This document shows positions 31,385 through 40,938 of a stretch of DNA of 64,000 nucleotides, piece after piece. Position numbers and translations under genes: made by a program. Position 1 is the stretch's first letter; every line of letters begins with the position of its first letter. This DNA is from Azolla caroliniana (taxonomy: Eukaryota; Polypodiophyta): contig JBHGNT010000002.1 in the NCBI GenBank assembly GCA_043228905.1, positions 9,424,001 to 9,488,000 on the forward strand, in the 5' to 3' direction. The notes below the pieces were generated by a model that made no database searches, was not told the DNA's origin, and saw nothing but the letters and a program-made list of their open reading frames with translations.

Positions 31385-33399
31385 ATATGCAATCGAAAGG
31401 AGTTGTAATCGGACTCCCGAACTTTACGGTGAAGGAGATTACAAGCGTATGCGACGCATGTCAGTTCGGAAAGCAACGTCGTCACCCATTCCCTAAAGAG
31501 CGGAATGTGATCAAAGGAATCCTGGATGTCATACATTCACATGTGTGGGGACCAACCCAAACAGCAACATTCGGCGAACGCTGATACTATGTCACCTTCA
31601 TCGATGACTTCTCCAAGAACACCTACATCTATCTGATGAAGCAAAAGAGTGAAGTGTTCAAACACTTCCACACATTCAAGAATGAAGTCGAAAAAACTAC
31701 GGGTTGGCATGTACGCTGTCTTCGATCAGATGTAGGCAAAGAATATTTTTCGGATGAATTTACCATGTATCTCCGAAAAGAAGGAATCCGACGAGAGTTC
31801 TCGTGTCAACACACGCCTCAGAAAAACTATGCTTTTATGATGAAAGTAGCATCAGTACGGGAACCGGAAACGCTTTCCGAAGCCACAAAGGATGGGTCGA
31901 CGGGATGAATGAAGAGATGGAAGCTTTATGCAAAAATGAGACATGGGATCTCGTTCCTCTCCCCCCAAACAAGAAAGCGTTTGGTTGCAGATGGATATAC
32001 AAAGTAAAATACAATGCCGACGAATCCGTAAATCACTTCAAAGCATGACTCGTTGCGAAAGGCTACACGCAAACGCATGGCATAGACTACGAAGAAACCT
32101 TTGCCCTGGTGGCAAAGATGACAACAGTACGGAAAATAATTGCACTCGCCACAGTGAAGGGATGGCACCTCCACCAGATGGATGTGAAAAATGCTTTCCT
32201 CCAAGGAGAGTTAGAAGAAGAGATATACATGATACAACTACCCAGATTCGAATCGCATAAACATCCGCACGCCGTATGCCGACTCAAGAAGCCACTCTAC
32301 GGCCTGAAACAAGCACCACGTGCTTGACATTTGAAGATCACGCAGTATCTTCACCAAGTTGGATTTTGGATGTCAAAATCCGATACTTCTCTGTAGATCC
32401 GAAATGAGTCAGATAGCCCGATCATCATCATCTTATACGTGAATGACTTGGTCATCGGAGGAAAGGATCTCGCCGAGACCAACAAAGTCAAAACACTTCT
32501 CTCCGGCAAATTCGAAATGAAAGACCTGCACGAATTCCATTACTTCCTAGGCATTGAAGTAATTCGGACACCAATCGGGATAATGCTCTCACAACAGCAC
32601 TACATCCTCAACTTACTCTACAAGTTCGGAATGACCGAATGCAAGGCTTTGTCTAACCCTCTCGATCGTAACCTAAAGATTGATGCCACTTTCGGAACCG
32701 CTGAGAACGAGCCAACTTAGTATCGACAACTAATTGGTAGTTTGATCTATCTAACCATTACGCGACCCGACCTCAATTATTAGGTCGGCCTACTTAGCCA
32801 ATTCATGCAGAATCCGCGAAACTTTCACCTTGATTGTGCTAAAAGGATACTATGGTATGTCAGTACGACAATGGCTTACGACATCATGTATAAGTTGAAC
32901 ACGACTATTCGACTCAAAGGGTACACCGACGCGGACTAGGCAGGCTATAAAGCGGATAGGCGATCCACCTTCGGATTGGTCTTCTCCCTCGGCAGTGGAG
33001 CAATCTCTTGGAGCAGCAAGAAACAGCCGACAATCGCACTGTCGAGCAAGAAAGTCGAATATAGGGGCGTTGTAGTCGCCGCATGCGAAGCCGTATGGCT
33101 TAAACGCATACTAAAGGATCTCAGCGTTCCCATCAAGGATCCAATTCATCTCTACTGCGACAAAATGAGCAGTATCTACCTGGTGTGGAACCCCGTATTC
33201 CACGCACGGACGAAACATATCGAAGTGCATTACCACTTCATCCGCGAGCGCGTACAGGCCGACGAGATCAATCTACAACATACTAGTACGCACCTCCAAG
33301 TTGCTGATATATTTACGAAGGCCTTAGGAGTCGACAAGCTCGGGCAATTTGCATTGGACCTTGGTCTCACGACATCTACATTGCCGAGCTTGAGGGGGA
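31385..33399 (+). pseudogene. Copia H integrase remnant, RT and RNase H
   Basis: Integrase start CDACQFGKQRRHPFP and YVTFIDDFSKNTYIYLM, ending HTPQKN. The next codons jump to YAFMMKVASVREPETLSEA, so the E of the DDE triad and the C-terminal part are gone. [47 protein letters not shown]. The catalytic box is YVNDL (K has YVDDL). RNase [30 protein letters not shown]. Stops at expected Gln or Trp positions suggest C-to-T and G-to-A decay. The purine tract TTGAGGGGGAG is near 33389, 140 bases before the LTR. Confidence 0.9.
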
Positions 33400-33540
33400 G
33401 TACGCAACATACGCAACACGGATAGACTACGCAACATGCAATTAGAAGCGTAAAGCAAGCCAGAATCCGATTCCTTAAATCGAGGTACTCTAAAGACCGA
33501 AACAACTTTTTGACATATGGAAGTTGTGTTTGAAAGGGCG

Positions 33541-33839
33541 TGTTGAGAATCGAACCCAACTTCTCATAGATAGGCTTCACACTAGCTCATGGACATACTA
33601 GGCTAGTTTTGTAAATAGTAGAAAGGGCACTTGCCCTAGCTCAGTTGATATTTAAACCAACCCCTTGTAACTTAGTTACTGTTGGACGTTTTATGTTTTG
33701 ATGTATTTTTGGTTAATACACAGTTTAGTTTTTCCATCTCTGTCTCAAGAGCTCTCTCTCTCTCTCTCTCCCTTTGTTGGCACACACACTCAATCATCTT
33801 CCGTTGCATTGCAATCACTCTTGCCTTCATTTTGTTACA
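33541..33839 (+). repeat. 3' LTR of copia H
   Basis: 299 bp, differs from 28230-28538 by scattered substitutions and small indels in the CT/CA microsatellite. Ends TTGTTACA. Confidence 0.93.
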
Positions 33840-33914
33840 CCTATTGATGATGCCACATTGGAACGCAAGCATACTCTTAAGGCACAATTTGCAATCTTTT
33901 CAAGCATGGGGGTA

Positions 33915-34340
33915 TGTTATGCATACATAACGAAGGTGAGGGTAGGTCACTAATATTTACATAAGTGAAGGGTATGTTCACTAATGTTAGAAAGGGGCGA
34001 ATGTGATTGGATAGAACGAATGGTAGGTGCATGCACTATCATGATCATAACAACCAATGAATGGAGAGTGTTTTAGAAGGCAAATCTATTCAAGGGGTCT
34101 AGGTAGAGGTATAAGTATGAGGCCTAGCTACCCTCATAAAACACATTAGATTGGAAGGTCGTGGTCTTAAGACACCAGTGGTGCGGGCTAAGCTTTTTTC
34201 ACTATAATCATATTATCTCATCTTAGGTATTAGTCATCCTAATATCTATTGGTATGGGATGTTAGTATTTGATTGGATATTTCTTGATCATAGCTCTGGG
34301 GTGTTCAGGTGGAACAAGTTCTTCTATCCAATCTATCTAA
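33915..34340 (+). repeat. 3' LTR of gypsy J
   Basis: Starts with the palindrome TGTTATGCATACATAAC. It matches the minus-strand LTR at 40500-40924 (GGTGCATGCACTATCAT, CAATGAATGGAGAGT, CCTAATATCTAT.GGTATGGGA, TTCTTCTATC.AATC). The right edge is approximate. Confidence 0.8.
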
Positions 34341-34800
34341 TAATGAAATCAAAGAGCATTGCAAGGAGATAGTTGTATTTAGAACCTATCTCATGCATGT
34401 AGATTTAGAAATATAGGACATAAATTTGATGTACATAACCATGAAGGACTCATTATAGGTTGGAAGTATCTTCATCGAGGTAAATTGCACACACCCAAGC
34501 ACTTGAAGACATCAGGATCCAAGATAAACTTAGCAATGTTCAAGACAATATTGTGGGAAAACAACTCATGCGAAACCAAAACTTGGTCTTTGGTGTGCTA
34601 CCTATGTATCTAAGGATTGGATCCGGTGGTCACACTCATGAACTATTCAAGGATGCATATTGCCCCAACAAAATGCTTGGAGGAACATTTGCTCAAAAGG
34701 ATGTGTGTGCAAAGTATGAGGTCAATATGTGCTCATGATCTGATTTCCAATGTGTGGATGGACAACACCAACATGATAGATGCAAAGGAAATAGTAAAAG

Positions 34801-35860
34801 GGTGGATGTGGACATGAGGAAGTTGGTTTTCTATTTTGTGATTAGGATGAGTGATGATGGTGTGGGGACTGAAGCAGATATTATGAGAAGGTGAGGATTT
34901 TTTTGAGTCATTTTTTGGTTGTCAGTACAGGATTTCTACGGTAAGTGGCGGAAATCATGAGATAATCGGAGATAGCAAGATGGTGGATGTGGACATGAGA
35001 AAGCTGGTTTTCTATTTTGTGATCAGGATGAGTGATGTTGGTGTTGGGGTTGAAGTAGATTACTATGAGAAGGTGAGGATTTTTTTGACTCATTTCCTGG
35101 CTATCAATACAGGATTTTAGCGGTAAGCGGCTAAAATCTTGAGATAATCAGAGATAGCGAGATGGTGGAAGTCGACATGAGGAAGCTGGTTTTCTGTTTT
35201 GTGATCAGGATGAGGGATGTTGGTGTGGGGGTTGAAGTAGATTATTATAAGGGGAGGAACATCTTGACAGTACAGGATTTTCGTGGTAATAGGACAGATG
35301 GCACGATGGTCGACGAGATGCTGATTTAGACTGAATTAAGAAGATGTTATGGTTCTCATAGGATGAGTGATGATGGTGATGTGGATTGAAGTAGATTTTT
35401 CAGGACGAGAGGATCAGTGGTGATGGTGTGGGGGCTGAAGCAGATCATGAGGGGATGAGGAAGCATCCTATACTCATTTTGTTGTTATTTGCACAGGACT
35501 TTGGTGGTAAGTGGTGAGATGGTTGATGCGGACCGAAGGAAGTAGAATTTTGTTTGGTGATAAGGATGAGCGAAGATGTTGTGGGGTTCGAAGCATAAGA
35601 CCTCGGCGAGATGGTTGATGCAAACTGAAGGAAGTAGTTTGTCTGTGTTTTATGAGTGATGATGGTGGGGAAGGCTGAAGCAGATCATGAGGGGATGAGG
35701 AAACATACTAGGCTTATTTTGTTGTTATTTGTATAGGACCTTGGGGGTAAGCGGTGAGATGGTTGATGCGAACCAAAGGAAGTAGAATTTTGTTTGGTGA
35801 TAAGGATGAGCGAAGATGTTGTGGGGGTCGAAGCATATTTGTTTGAGGTGATGAGGACAT
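34801..35860 (+). repeat. Degenerate ~180-bp tandem repeats
   Basis: Units begin GATGGTGGATGTGGACATGAG and similar at about 34801, 34979 and 35161, then diverge (35300-35860) with GGGGCTGAAGCAGATCATGAGGGGATGAGG twice. Units contain GGATGAGTGATG, CAGGATTT and a GGTAAG[T/C]GG that looks like a splice donor; TTGTTATTTGCACAG precedes one of them like an acceptor. Confidence 0.75.
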
Positions 35861-35883
35861 AGATATTTTTGTTTTATAGGTAG

Positions 35884-36201
35884 ATGATTGTGGTGTTACC
35901 GGCGCGTGGCTTTTGTGAGAACATGAAGGTTGGGATAAACCGGAGTGTTGATGTTATGGACATTCAATACAAGTACATTTTCAATGGTCGTGAATATGAA
36001 GGACGTGTAAATGGGGGGTCTATCCAAGGTGGCATTCCAACGGTTTACCCCAAGAGGCATGTGCATCATGGACTGTTTTCGTGTCTTCAACTGCAGCAGT
36101 TGAAGAAGGTCTTGATGGACAAAAATTTCCCAAGCGGCTTGAGTGATTGGGCCAATACAAATGCATTCTATGATGGGTTGGCTACATGTTCAAATTATTG
36201 A
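35884..36201 (+). CDS. Hypothetical 105-residue protein in the retroposed insert
   Basis: Open from ATG to TGA. It contains YIFNGREYEGRVNGGSIQGG and VHHGLFSCLQLQQLKKVL. No signal, membrane segment or family that I recognise. TTTGTTTTATAGGTAG lies directly before the ATG and could be an intron end, so this may be an exon rather than a whole gene. Expression is unknown. Confidence 0.3.
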   Translation: MIVVLPARGFCENMKVGINRSVDVMDIQYKYIFNGREYEGRVNGGSIQGGIPTVYPKRHVHHGLFSCLQLQQLKKVLMDKNFPSGLSDWANTNAFYDGLATCSNY

Positions 36202-36329
36202 AGAAGGTTTTGATGGGCAATAATGTTGGTTATATGTTGAGTATGGTCTTTAGTACATGCAAAACCAAATGCAAACATGAAGTTTTCAGACTACCAGTCA
36301 AGGTGGACAGCCAGGAGCTTTAATATATG

Positions 36330-36596
36330 CAGAATCAAGTTCCACCAACTTTGTCTGCAACATGAAGTTTTTAAAGACCCTGACAAGAGCCAAAGGAAGA
36401 TTTGTTTTAGACGCTTCTAACTACAGATGTGGTCTCATGGAATGCAATGATGATAGAATGGATGTTTCGATGAAACACTAACTTGTTTTCATATGCTGGA
36501 GATTGATGGTATGGTCCCCGATTCTATCACCTTTATATGTGCTCTCCTAGCTTGTCGTAGCAAAGGTGCTATTAGGAAAGGCTGAGAGTTGTATTC
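36330..36596 (+). pseudogene. PPR gene remnant (PLS type)
   Basis: In changing frames: MQNQVPPT then FVCNMKFLKTLTRA, DVVSWNAM (36426 onward), and after a stop MVPDSITFICALLACRSKGAIRKG. These match the L/S motif cycle of plant organelle RNA-editing PPR proteins (DVVSWNAMI...PDSVTF...AC...GAI..G). Stops and frameshifts make it non-coding. Lying inside the retroposed insert, it may derive from a transcript. Confidence 0.7.
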
Positions 36597-37479
36597 ATGG
36601 ATTATAATTATCTTTATCTTCCCAAATGCCATTGCTTATATTTGGTCTTTTCTTTGATGATATATACTTGTGGAGTTGAAACAATATTATATACTGTTTG
36701 TATAGTGCCTCTGGCCAAGTTTTTAATTTTAATACCAATGAAGCATATGTTTTTAGGAAAAAAAAAGGCAATAGTAAAAGGGGTCTATATGAAAGTTTAG
36801 AGGTTGTATTCATGGCTAGCTTAGTCATGTGCCCATAGAAGGCATGGTGTTCCTAGGGGGAACATGGCTAAGGGCTTTCAAAATCAAATATCGTCAACAC
36901 AATCATTGGCATCCATTCACAAGACAAGACATACACTAACCTAGGCTTGAAAATTAAATTGAAAGTGGATAGTAGATCATATATTATATTCCAAAACTGA
37001 CTCTTAATTATTTGTTGCAAGATTGGCTATTAATGAAGTGTTTAGTGTTGCAATTCTAGAATATTGGTTCATCCCTTACCCATATCCATCATTTTGAGGT
37101 AGATGGGCATGATGAATTTCAAGGTTTGGTAGATTTTGAAGTTTTGCCAATGTTCATATATCTTGTTTGATTTTAGGAAAAGGATTTTGTAGTTTTGTGC
37201 TCATAAGTGACTATAAATACATATAAATGTTATGATTGTGTGTGAAGGGATCTTTACCTATGTGCACATGACCGAATAGACACACATATAAATGTTATGA
37301 TTGTATGTAAAGGAAATTGTAGCTATGTGCTCATAGCCGAGTAGAGAAACAAACATATAAATGTTACTATACGGCATTTTGGAAATTTTTTGTATTTAAA
37401 TGTCTGCGAGGATTGTTTTCTTATGTGGGTAGACTTAGCATTGTCGAGACGTAACATCGTTTTCTTCACCATATTGTAT

Positions 37480-38960
37480 GCATTAGAAATGAGTTGATGT
37501 CATTGTTGGTCCAAAGCCATCTTATGTTTAGAGCGTGTTCTCGAAAGCATCGATAACCTTTTCCGTTGTTTACAATTTAGATGTTTTGACATACACGGAA
37601 GCATACATTAATTGAATACTCTCATCTTTTTTCATTGACTTGTGTTTCCGTTTAAATTATGATCGAAATTCGATATCGCATTAGAAATTAATTGATGTGA
37701 TTGTTGGTTAGAAGCCATCTTGTGCTTATTACCTGTAATCTCGAAAGCATCGAAAACCTTTTCCATTGTTCAAGGTTTAGATGTTTGGACATACAAGGAA
37801 GCATACATTAATTTAATACTCTCATCTTTCTTCATTGACTTGCGTTTCTGTTTAAAGGATGAGTGAAAGTCGATATCGCATTAGAAATGAGTTGTTCTGA
37901 TTATTGATCCTAACCCATGTTGTGTTTACAACTTGTGATCTCGAAAGCATGGATAACCTTTTCCGTTGTTCAAGGTTTAGATGTTTGAACATACATGGAA
38001 GCATACACTAATTCAATACTCTCATCTTTCTTCATTGACTTGCGTTTCCATTTAAATTATGAGGGAAAGTCGATATTGCATTAGAAATGAGTTGTGGTGA
38101 TTATTGGTCCTAAACCATGTGTTTACAATTTGTGAAAGCATCAATAACATTTTCCATTGTTCATAGTTTAGATGTTTGGGGATACACAAAAGCATATATT
38201 AATTGAATACTCTCATCTTTCTCCATTGACTTGCATTTCTGTTTAAATTATGAGCGAAAGTCAATATCACATTAGAAATGAGTTGATGTGATTATTTGTC
38301 CTTAGCCATGTTGTGTTTAGAACTTGTGATTTCGAAAGCATCGATAACCTTTTCCGTTGTTCAAGGTTTACATGTTTGAACATACATGGAAGCATACATT
38401 AGTTGAATACTCTCATCTTTCTTCATTGACTTGCGTTTCCATTTAAATTATGAGGGAAAGTCGATATTGCATTAGAAATGAGTTGTTGTGATCCTAAACC
38501 GTGTTTACAACCTGTAATCTCGAAAGCATCGATAACATTTTTCATTGTTCATAGTTTAGATGTTTGGGGATACACAAAAGCATATATTAATTGAATACTC
38601 TCATCTTTCTCGATTGACTTGCGTTTCTGTTTAAATTATGAGCGAAAGTCGATATCACATTAGAAATGAGTTGATGTGATTATTGGTCCTTAGCCATGTT
38701 GTGTTTACAGCTTGTGATTTCGAAAGCATCGATAATCTTTTCCATTGTTCATAGGTTAGATGTTTGGAAATACACGGAAGCATACATTGATTGAATAGTC
38801 TCAGTGATTATTCCGTTTTAATTGTCAGTGATTATTGGTCCTAATCAGTGTTGTGTTTACAAATTGCAATCTCGAAAGCATTGATGATCTTTTTCATTGT
38901 TCACAGTTTAGAGGTTTGAATATACTCGGAAGCATACATTAATTGAATATTGTCATCTAT
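37480..38960 (+). repeat. ~195-bp minisatellite, about eight units, upstream of AOC copy 1
   Basis: Units carry TCGAAAGCATCGATAACCTTTTCC, TTCA(A/T)GGTTTAGATGTTTG, GGAAGCATACATTAATTGAATACTCTCATC and ATTAGAAATGAGTTG. The marker CGAAAGCAT occurs near 37548, 37741, 37941, 38135, 38332, 38521, 38719 and 38872. Copy 2 of the duplicated segment has one unit only (about 50575-50760). Confidence 0.92.
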
Positions 38961-38990
38961 TTGACTTTTTGTCCGGAAAAGTAATATGCA

Positions 38991-38999
38991 TTTATAAGG
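38991..38999 (+). promoter_or_regulatory. Putative TATA region of AOC copy 1
   Basis: TTTATAAGG followed by a CT-rich patch (CCCCTCTCTTCTTCTCT, 39006-39022), the same arrangement as in copy 2. Confidence 0.45.
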
Positions 39000-39062
39000 A
39001 ACCTACCCCTCTCTTCTTCTCTGCACAACCTGTTTAGATTTCATACTCCAGGAGCTTCGACC

Positions 39063-40035
39063 ATGACAAGATCTGGTGAGTAAAAGTTTGGATTTAAATG
39101 AAAGAAAGGGAAGGTCATTGTCATTAAGGTTAGAATTTATTATGTAAATCACTTGATAAAAGGAAAGAGAGGGAAAGGTTATGTCACATCAAGGATCTAA
39201 AATTGCTGATATAAATCCATGATCTGACTAGATGAGCGAGTTCAAGAGATGTATATTTATGAGCTCAACGAGAAAGACAGAGGGAGCCCTGTCTATCTAC
39301 CTTTCAGCTTCAAGTTCGATTTCTTCAAATTTCTCCCCAAGGGTGCCTTGGGCGATTTGGTTCCTTTCACAAATAAGGTAACTAACTGTGTACAAACATT
39401 GGACTGTTAGTTATAAGGCTATTACAATTCAAACTTACTGCAGATCCCCGTTTGTATGGAGTGCATGACCTAGATCTAAGCTTACAGAATCTAGTGTGCA
39501 TTTACGTGCAGGTATACGATGGGTCCTTGGAAATCAGATTAGGAATCACAGCCGGCCTATGCGTCCTCATCAAGAACTATCCGGAGAAAGGCGGGAATCG
39601 CTACGAGGCCACCTATAGCTTCTACTTTGGTGACTATGGCCACATCTCGGTGCAGGTAAACAAACCAAACATGTCTATGTGTTGTTTTTTCCCTCTCCTC
39701 CTACTCAATGGAGGAAGGATCTGTGCAGAATTTCAATAGCTTTGTAACTTAGGGGTCAGAGTTTTCATTGATGCAAGGGATCATATTTGACGTTCGAGGA
39801 TTCTTATTTGGCGGTCACGGGAGGCTCCGGAATATTCACGGGAGTGTATGGCAAAGTGAAGTTGCATCAGATCCAGTTCCCCTACAAGATCTTCTACACA
39901 TTCTACTTGCAGGGAATCGATAGCCTCCCGGAGCAGCTCACGAGGCCACACGTACCTCCGTCCGTGTCCGTCAAGGCTTCGGATGCAGCCGCCCAATGCC
40001 TGCCCGGTGCCATTGCCCCTAACTTCACCAATTGA
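39063..40035 (+). CDS. AOC: Allene oxide cyclase, copy 1, without transit peptide
   Basis: Converts unstable allene oxide to cis-OPDA, the step before jasmonates, normally in plastids. Exons: up to 39075, 39232-39377, 39512-39655, 39778-40035, all with GT/AG borders. It keeps [16 protein letters not shown] (the E and N of ELN are the active-site residues in the family), [42 protein letters not shown] and FYTFYLQGI, ending NFTN. The first exon is cut: the ~370 bp that encode start and transit peptide in copy 2 are absent, and the only ATG left (39063) gives about 186 residues. It would be cytosolic or non-functional unless an upstream exon exists. It lies downstream of the minisatellite. Confidence 0.85.
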
Positions 40036-40499
40036 TCGAAATGAAACGAGAAGAAAATCAAATAATGCTCAGACTGGTGGGTGGGATCTAGTCCCCCTAA
40101 ACCATGTACCTTTCATTCGCATCATGCATGCTGGACTAATTATCTCCACCCTCCCCCAATTCTGTGGGTGGTGGGGGCTTAGTTTAATTACCTTTTCGGA
40201 AAGCTCATATTGTCTATGATTTTTATCTGCATCTCATATGGCTCGTCTCCTTCTTTTAGGATTGACGCCAAGTCAAGTTGTGAGTTTTGTGATTTTACAG
40301 CAAGTCATTGTTTGATGCATGCGTGTGTTCATTGTGAAAATTCTTCCATTTTACATTTGCGAGAGGAGGGGATCCAATTTGGAAGTCTACATTAGTGGAT
40401 CTTTCATACCATTAAAGTCAACATTCATGCCAAGGCCACAATTGAGACTGTCATTTTTAGAGTCTAATACTAAGCAATAGATCAGGTAAAATAAAGGTA

Positions 40500-40924
40500 A
40501 TTCGATTAGATAGAAGAACCTGTTTCACTTGATCATGCTCTAGTTATGATCAAGACATAGCCAACTACTGCCAACCTCCCATACCGATAGATATTAGGAT
40601 GACTAATACCTTAGAAGAGATAACACGATTGTCACGAACCTTCCAGCAACCTTCCTATGTAATGTGTCTTATAAGCCTTCAAAATGAGGCATAAAATTAG
40701 GGTAGTTATACCTCATTTTATGCCTCTTCCTAGGCTCCTTGAATGAATGGATGTGCCTTTTTAAAAGACTCTCCATTCATTTCTTGTCCAGATTATGATA
40801 GTGCATGCACCTACATTCCTTCTATCCAGTCACATTAGTTCCTTCTATCTTGTCAAGATTATGATACTATTCACTTAGTTAAATATTAGTGACGTACCCT
40901 CACATACATTATGTGTGCATAACA
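40500..40924 (-). repeat. 3' LTR of gypsy J'
   Basis: In minus orientation it starts TGTTATGCACACATAATG (edge 40924) and ends near TTCTTCTATCTAATCGAATTACC. It matches 33915-34340. Confidence 0.8.
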
Positions 40925-40938
40925 TACTCCCCTACTTC

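Larger units (their letters stand above)
28230..33839 (+). mobile_element. Copia element H, full length but dead
   Basis: LTRs 28230-28538 and 33541-33839 flanked by a perfect CCTAT duplication (28225-28229 and 33840-33844). The primer site TGGTATCAGAGT is at 28539-28550. Order GAG-PR-IN-RT-RH is copia. It carries a tandem array in gag, a solo LTR in the integrase N-terminal region, a deletion of about 245 codons against its relative K near 31826, and many stops. The Pol is close to that of element K. Confidence 0.95.
27111..34340 (+). mobile_element. Ty3/gypsy element J (3' half, host of copia H)
   Basis: The integrase remnant 27111-28229 resumes at 33840 after copia H (frame IKCMDKPI|DDATLERKHTLKAQF, a chromodomain-like end). 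It is followed by GCATGGGGGTA and an LTR starting TGTTATGCATACATAACG at 33915. A second copy of this family (J') is at 40500-43780 on the minus strand. The 5' half is absent. Confidence 0.82.
34803..36763 (+). mobile_element. Retroposed 1.96-kb insertion with A tail and 19-bp target duplication
   Basis: AAAGGAAATAGTAAAAGGG at 34784-34802 recurs as AAAGGCAATAGTAAAAGGG at 36764-36782. Copy 2 of the segment has this sequence only once and uninterrupted (about 44350-44370). A run of A (36758-36763, running into the repeat) ends the insert. These are the marks of LINE-type retroposition of a polyadenylated RNA. Inside, in order: tandem ~180-bp units, a 105-codon frame, PPR remnants and a 3' UTR-like end. 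No RT is seen. Confidence 0.75.
34630..40420 (+). repeat. Segmental duplication, copy 1 (contains AOC copy 1)
   Basis: 34630-34802, 36764-37400 and 38960-40420 align in order to copy 2 (44197-52715 without element K). The intervals are a retroposed insertion (34803-36763) and an expanded minisatellite. The exons of the two cyclase copies differ at about ten bases in 548, so the duplication is fairly recent. Confidence 0.88.

Noticed and set aside
34803-36763. Full LINE with its own RT
   Set aside because: No RT or endonuclease motif in any frame that I could find; only the target duplication and A tail point to LINE machinery acting in trans.
39781-39996. Antisense frames opposite AOC exon 4 (also 52060-52275)
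   Set aside because: Shadows of a conserved coding exon; the sense frame matches allene oxide cyclase and has splice borders.
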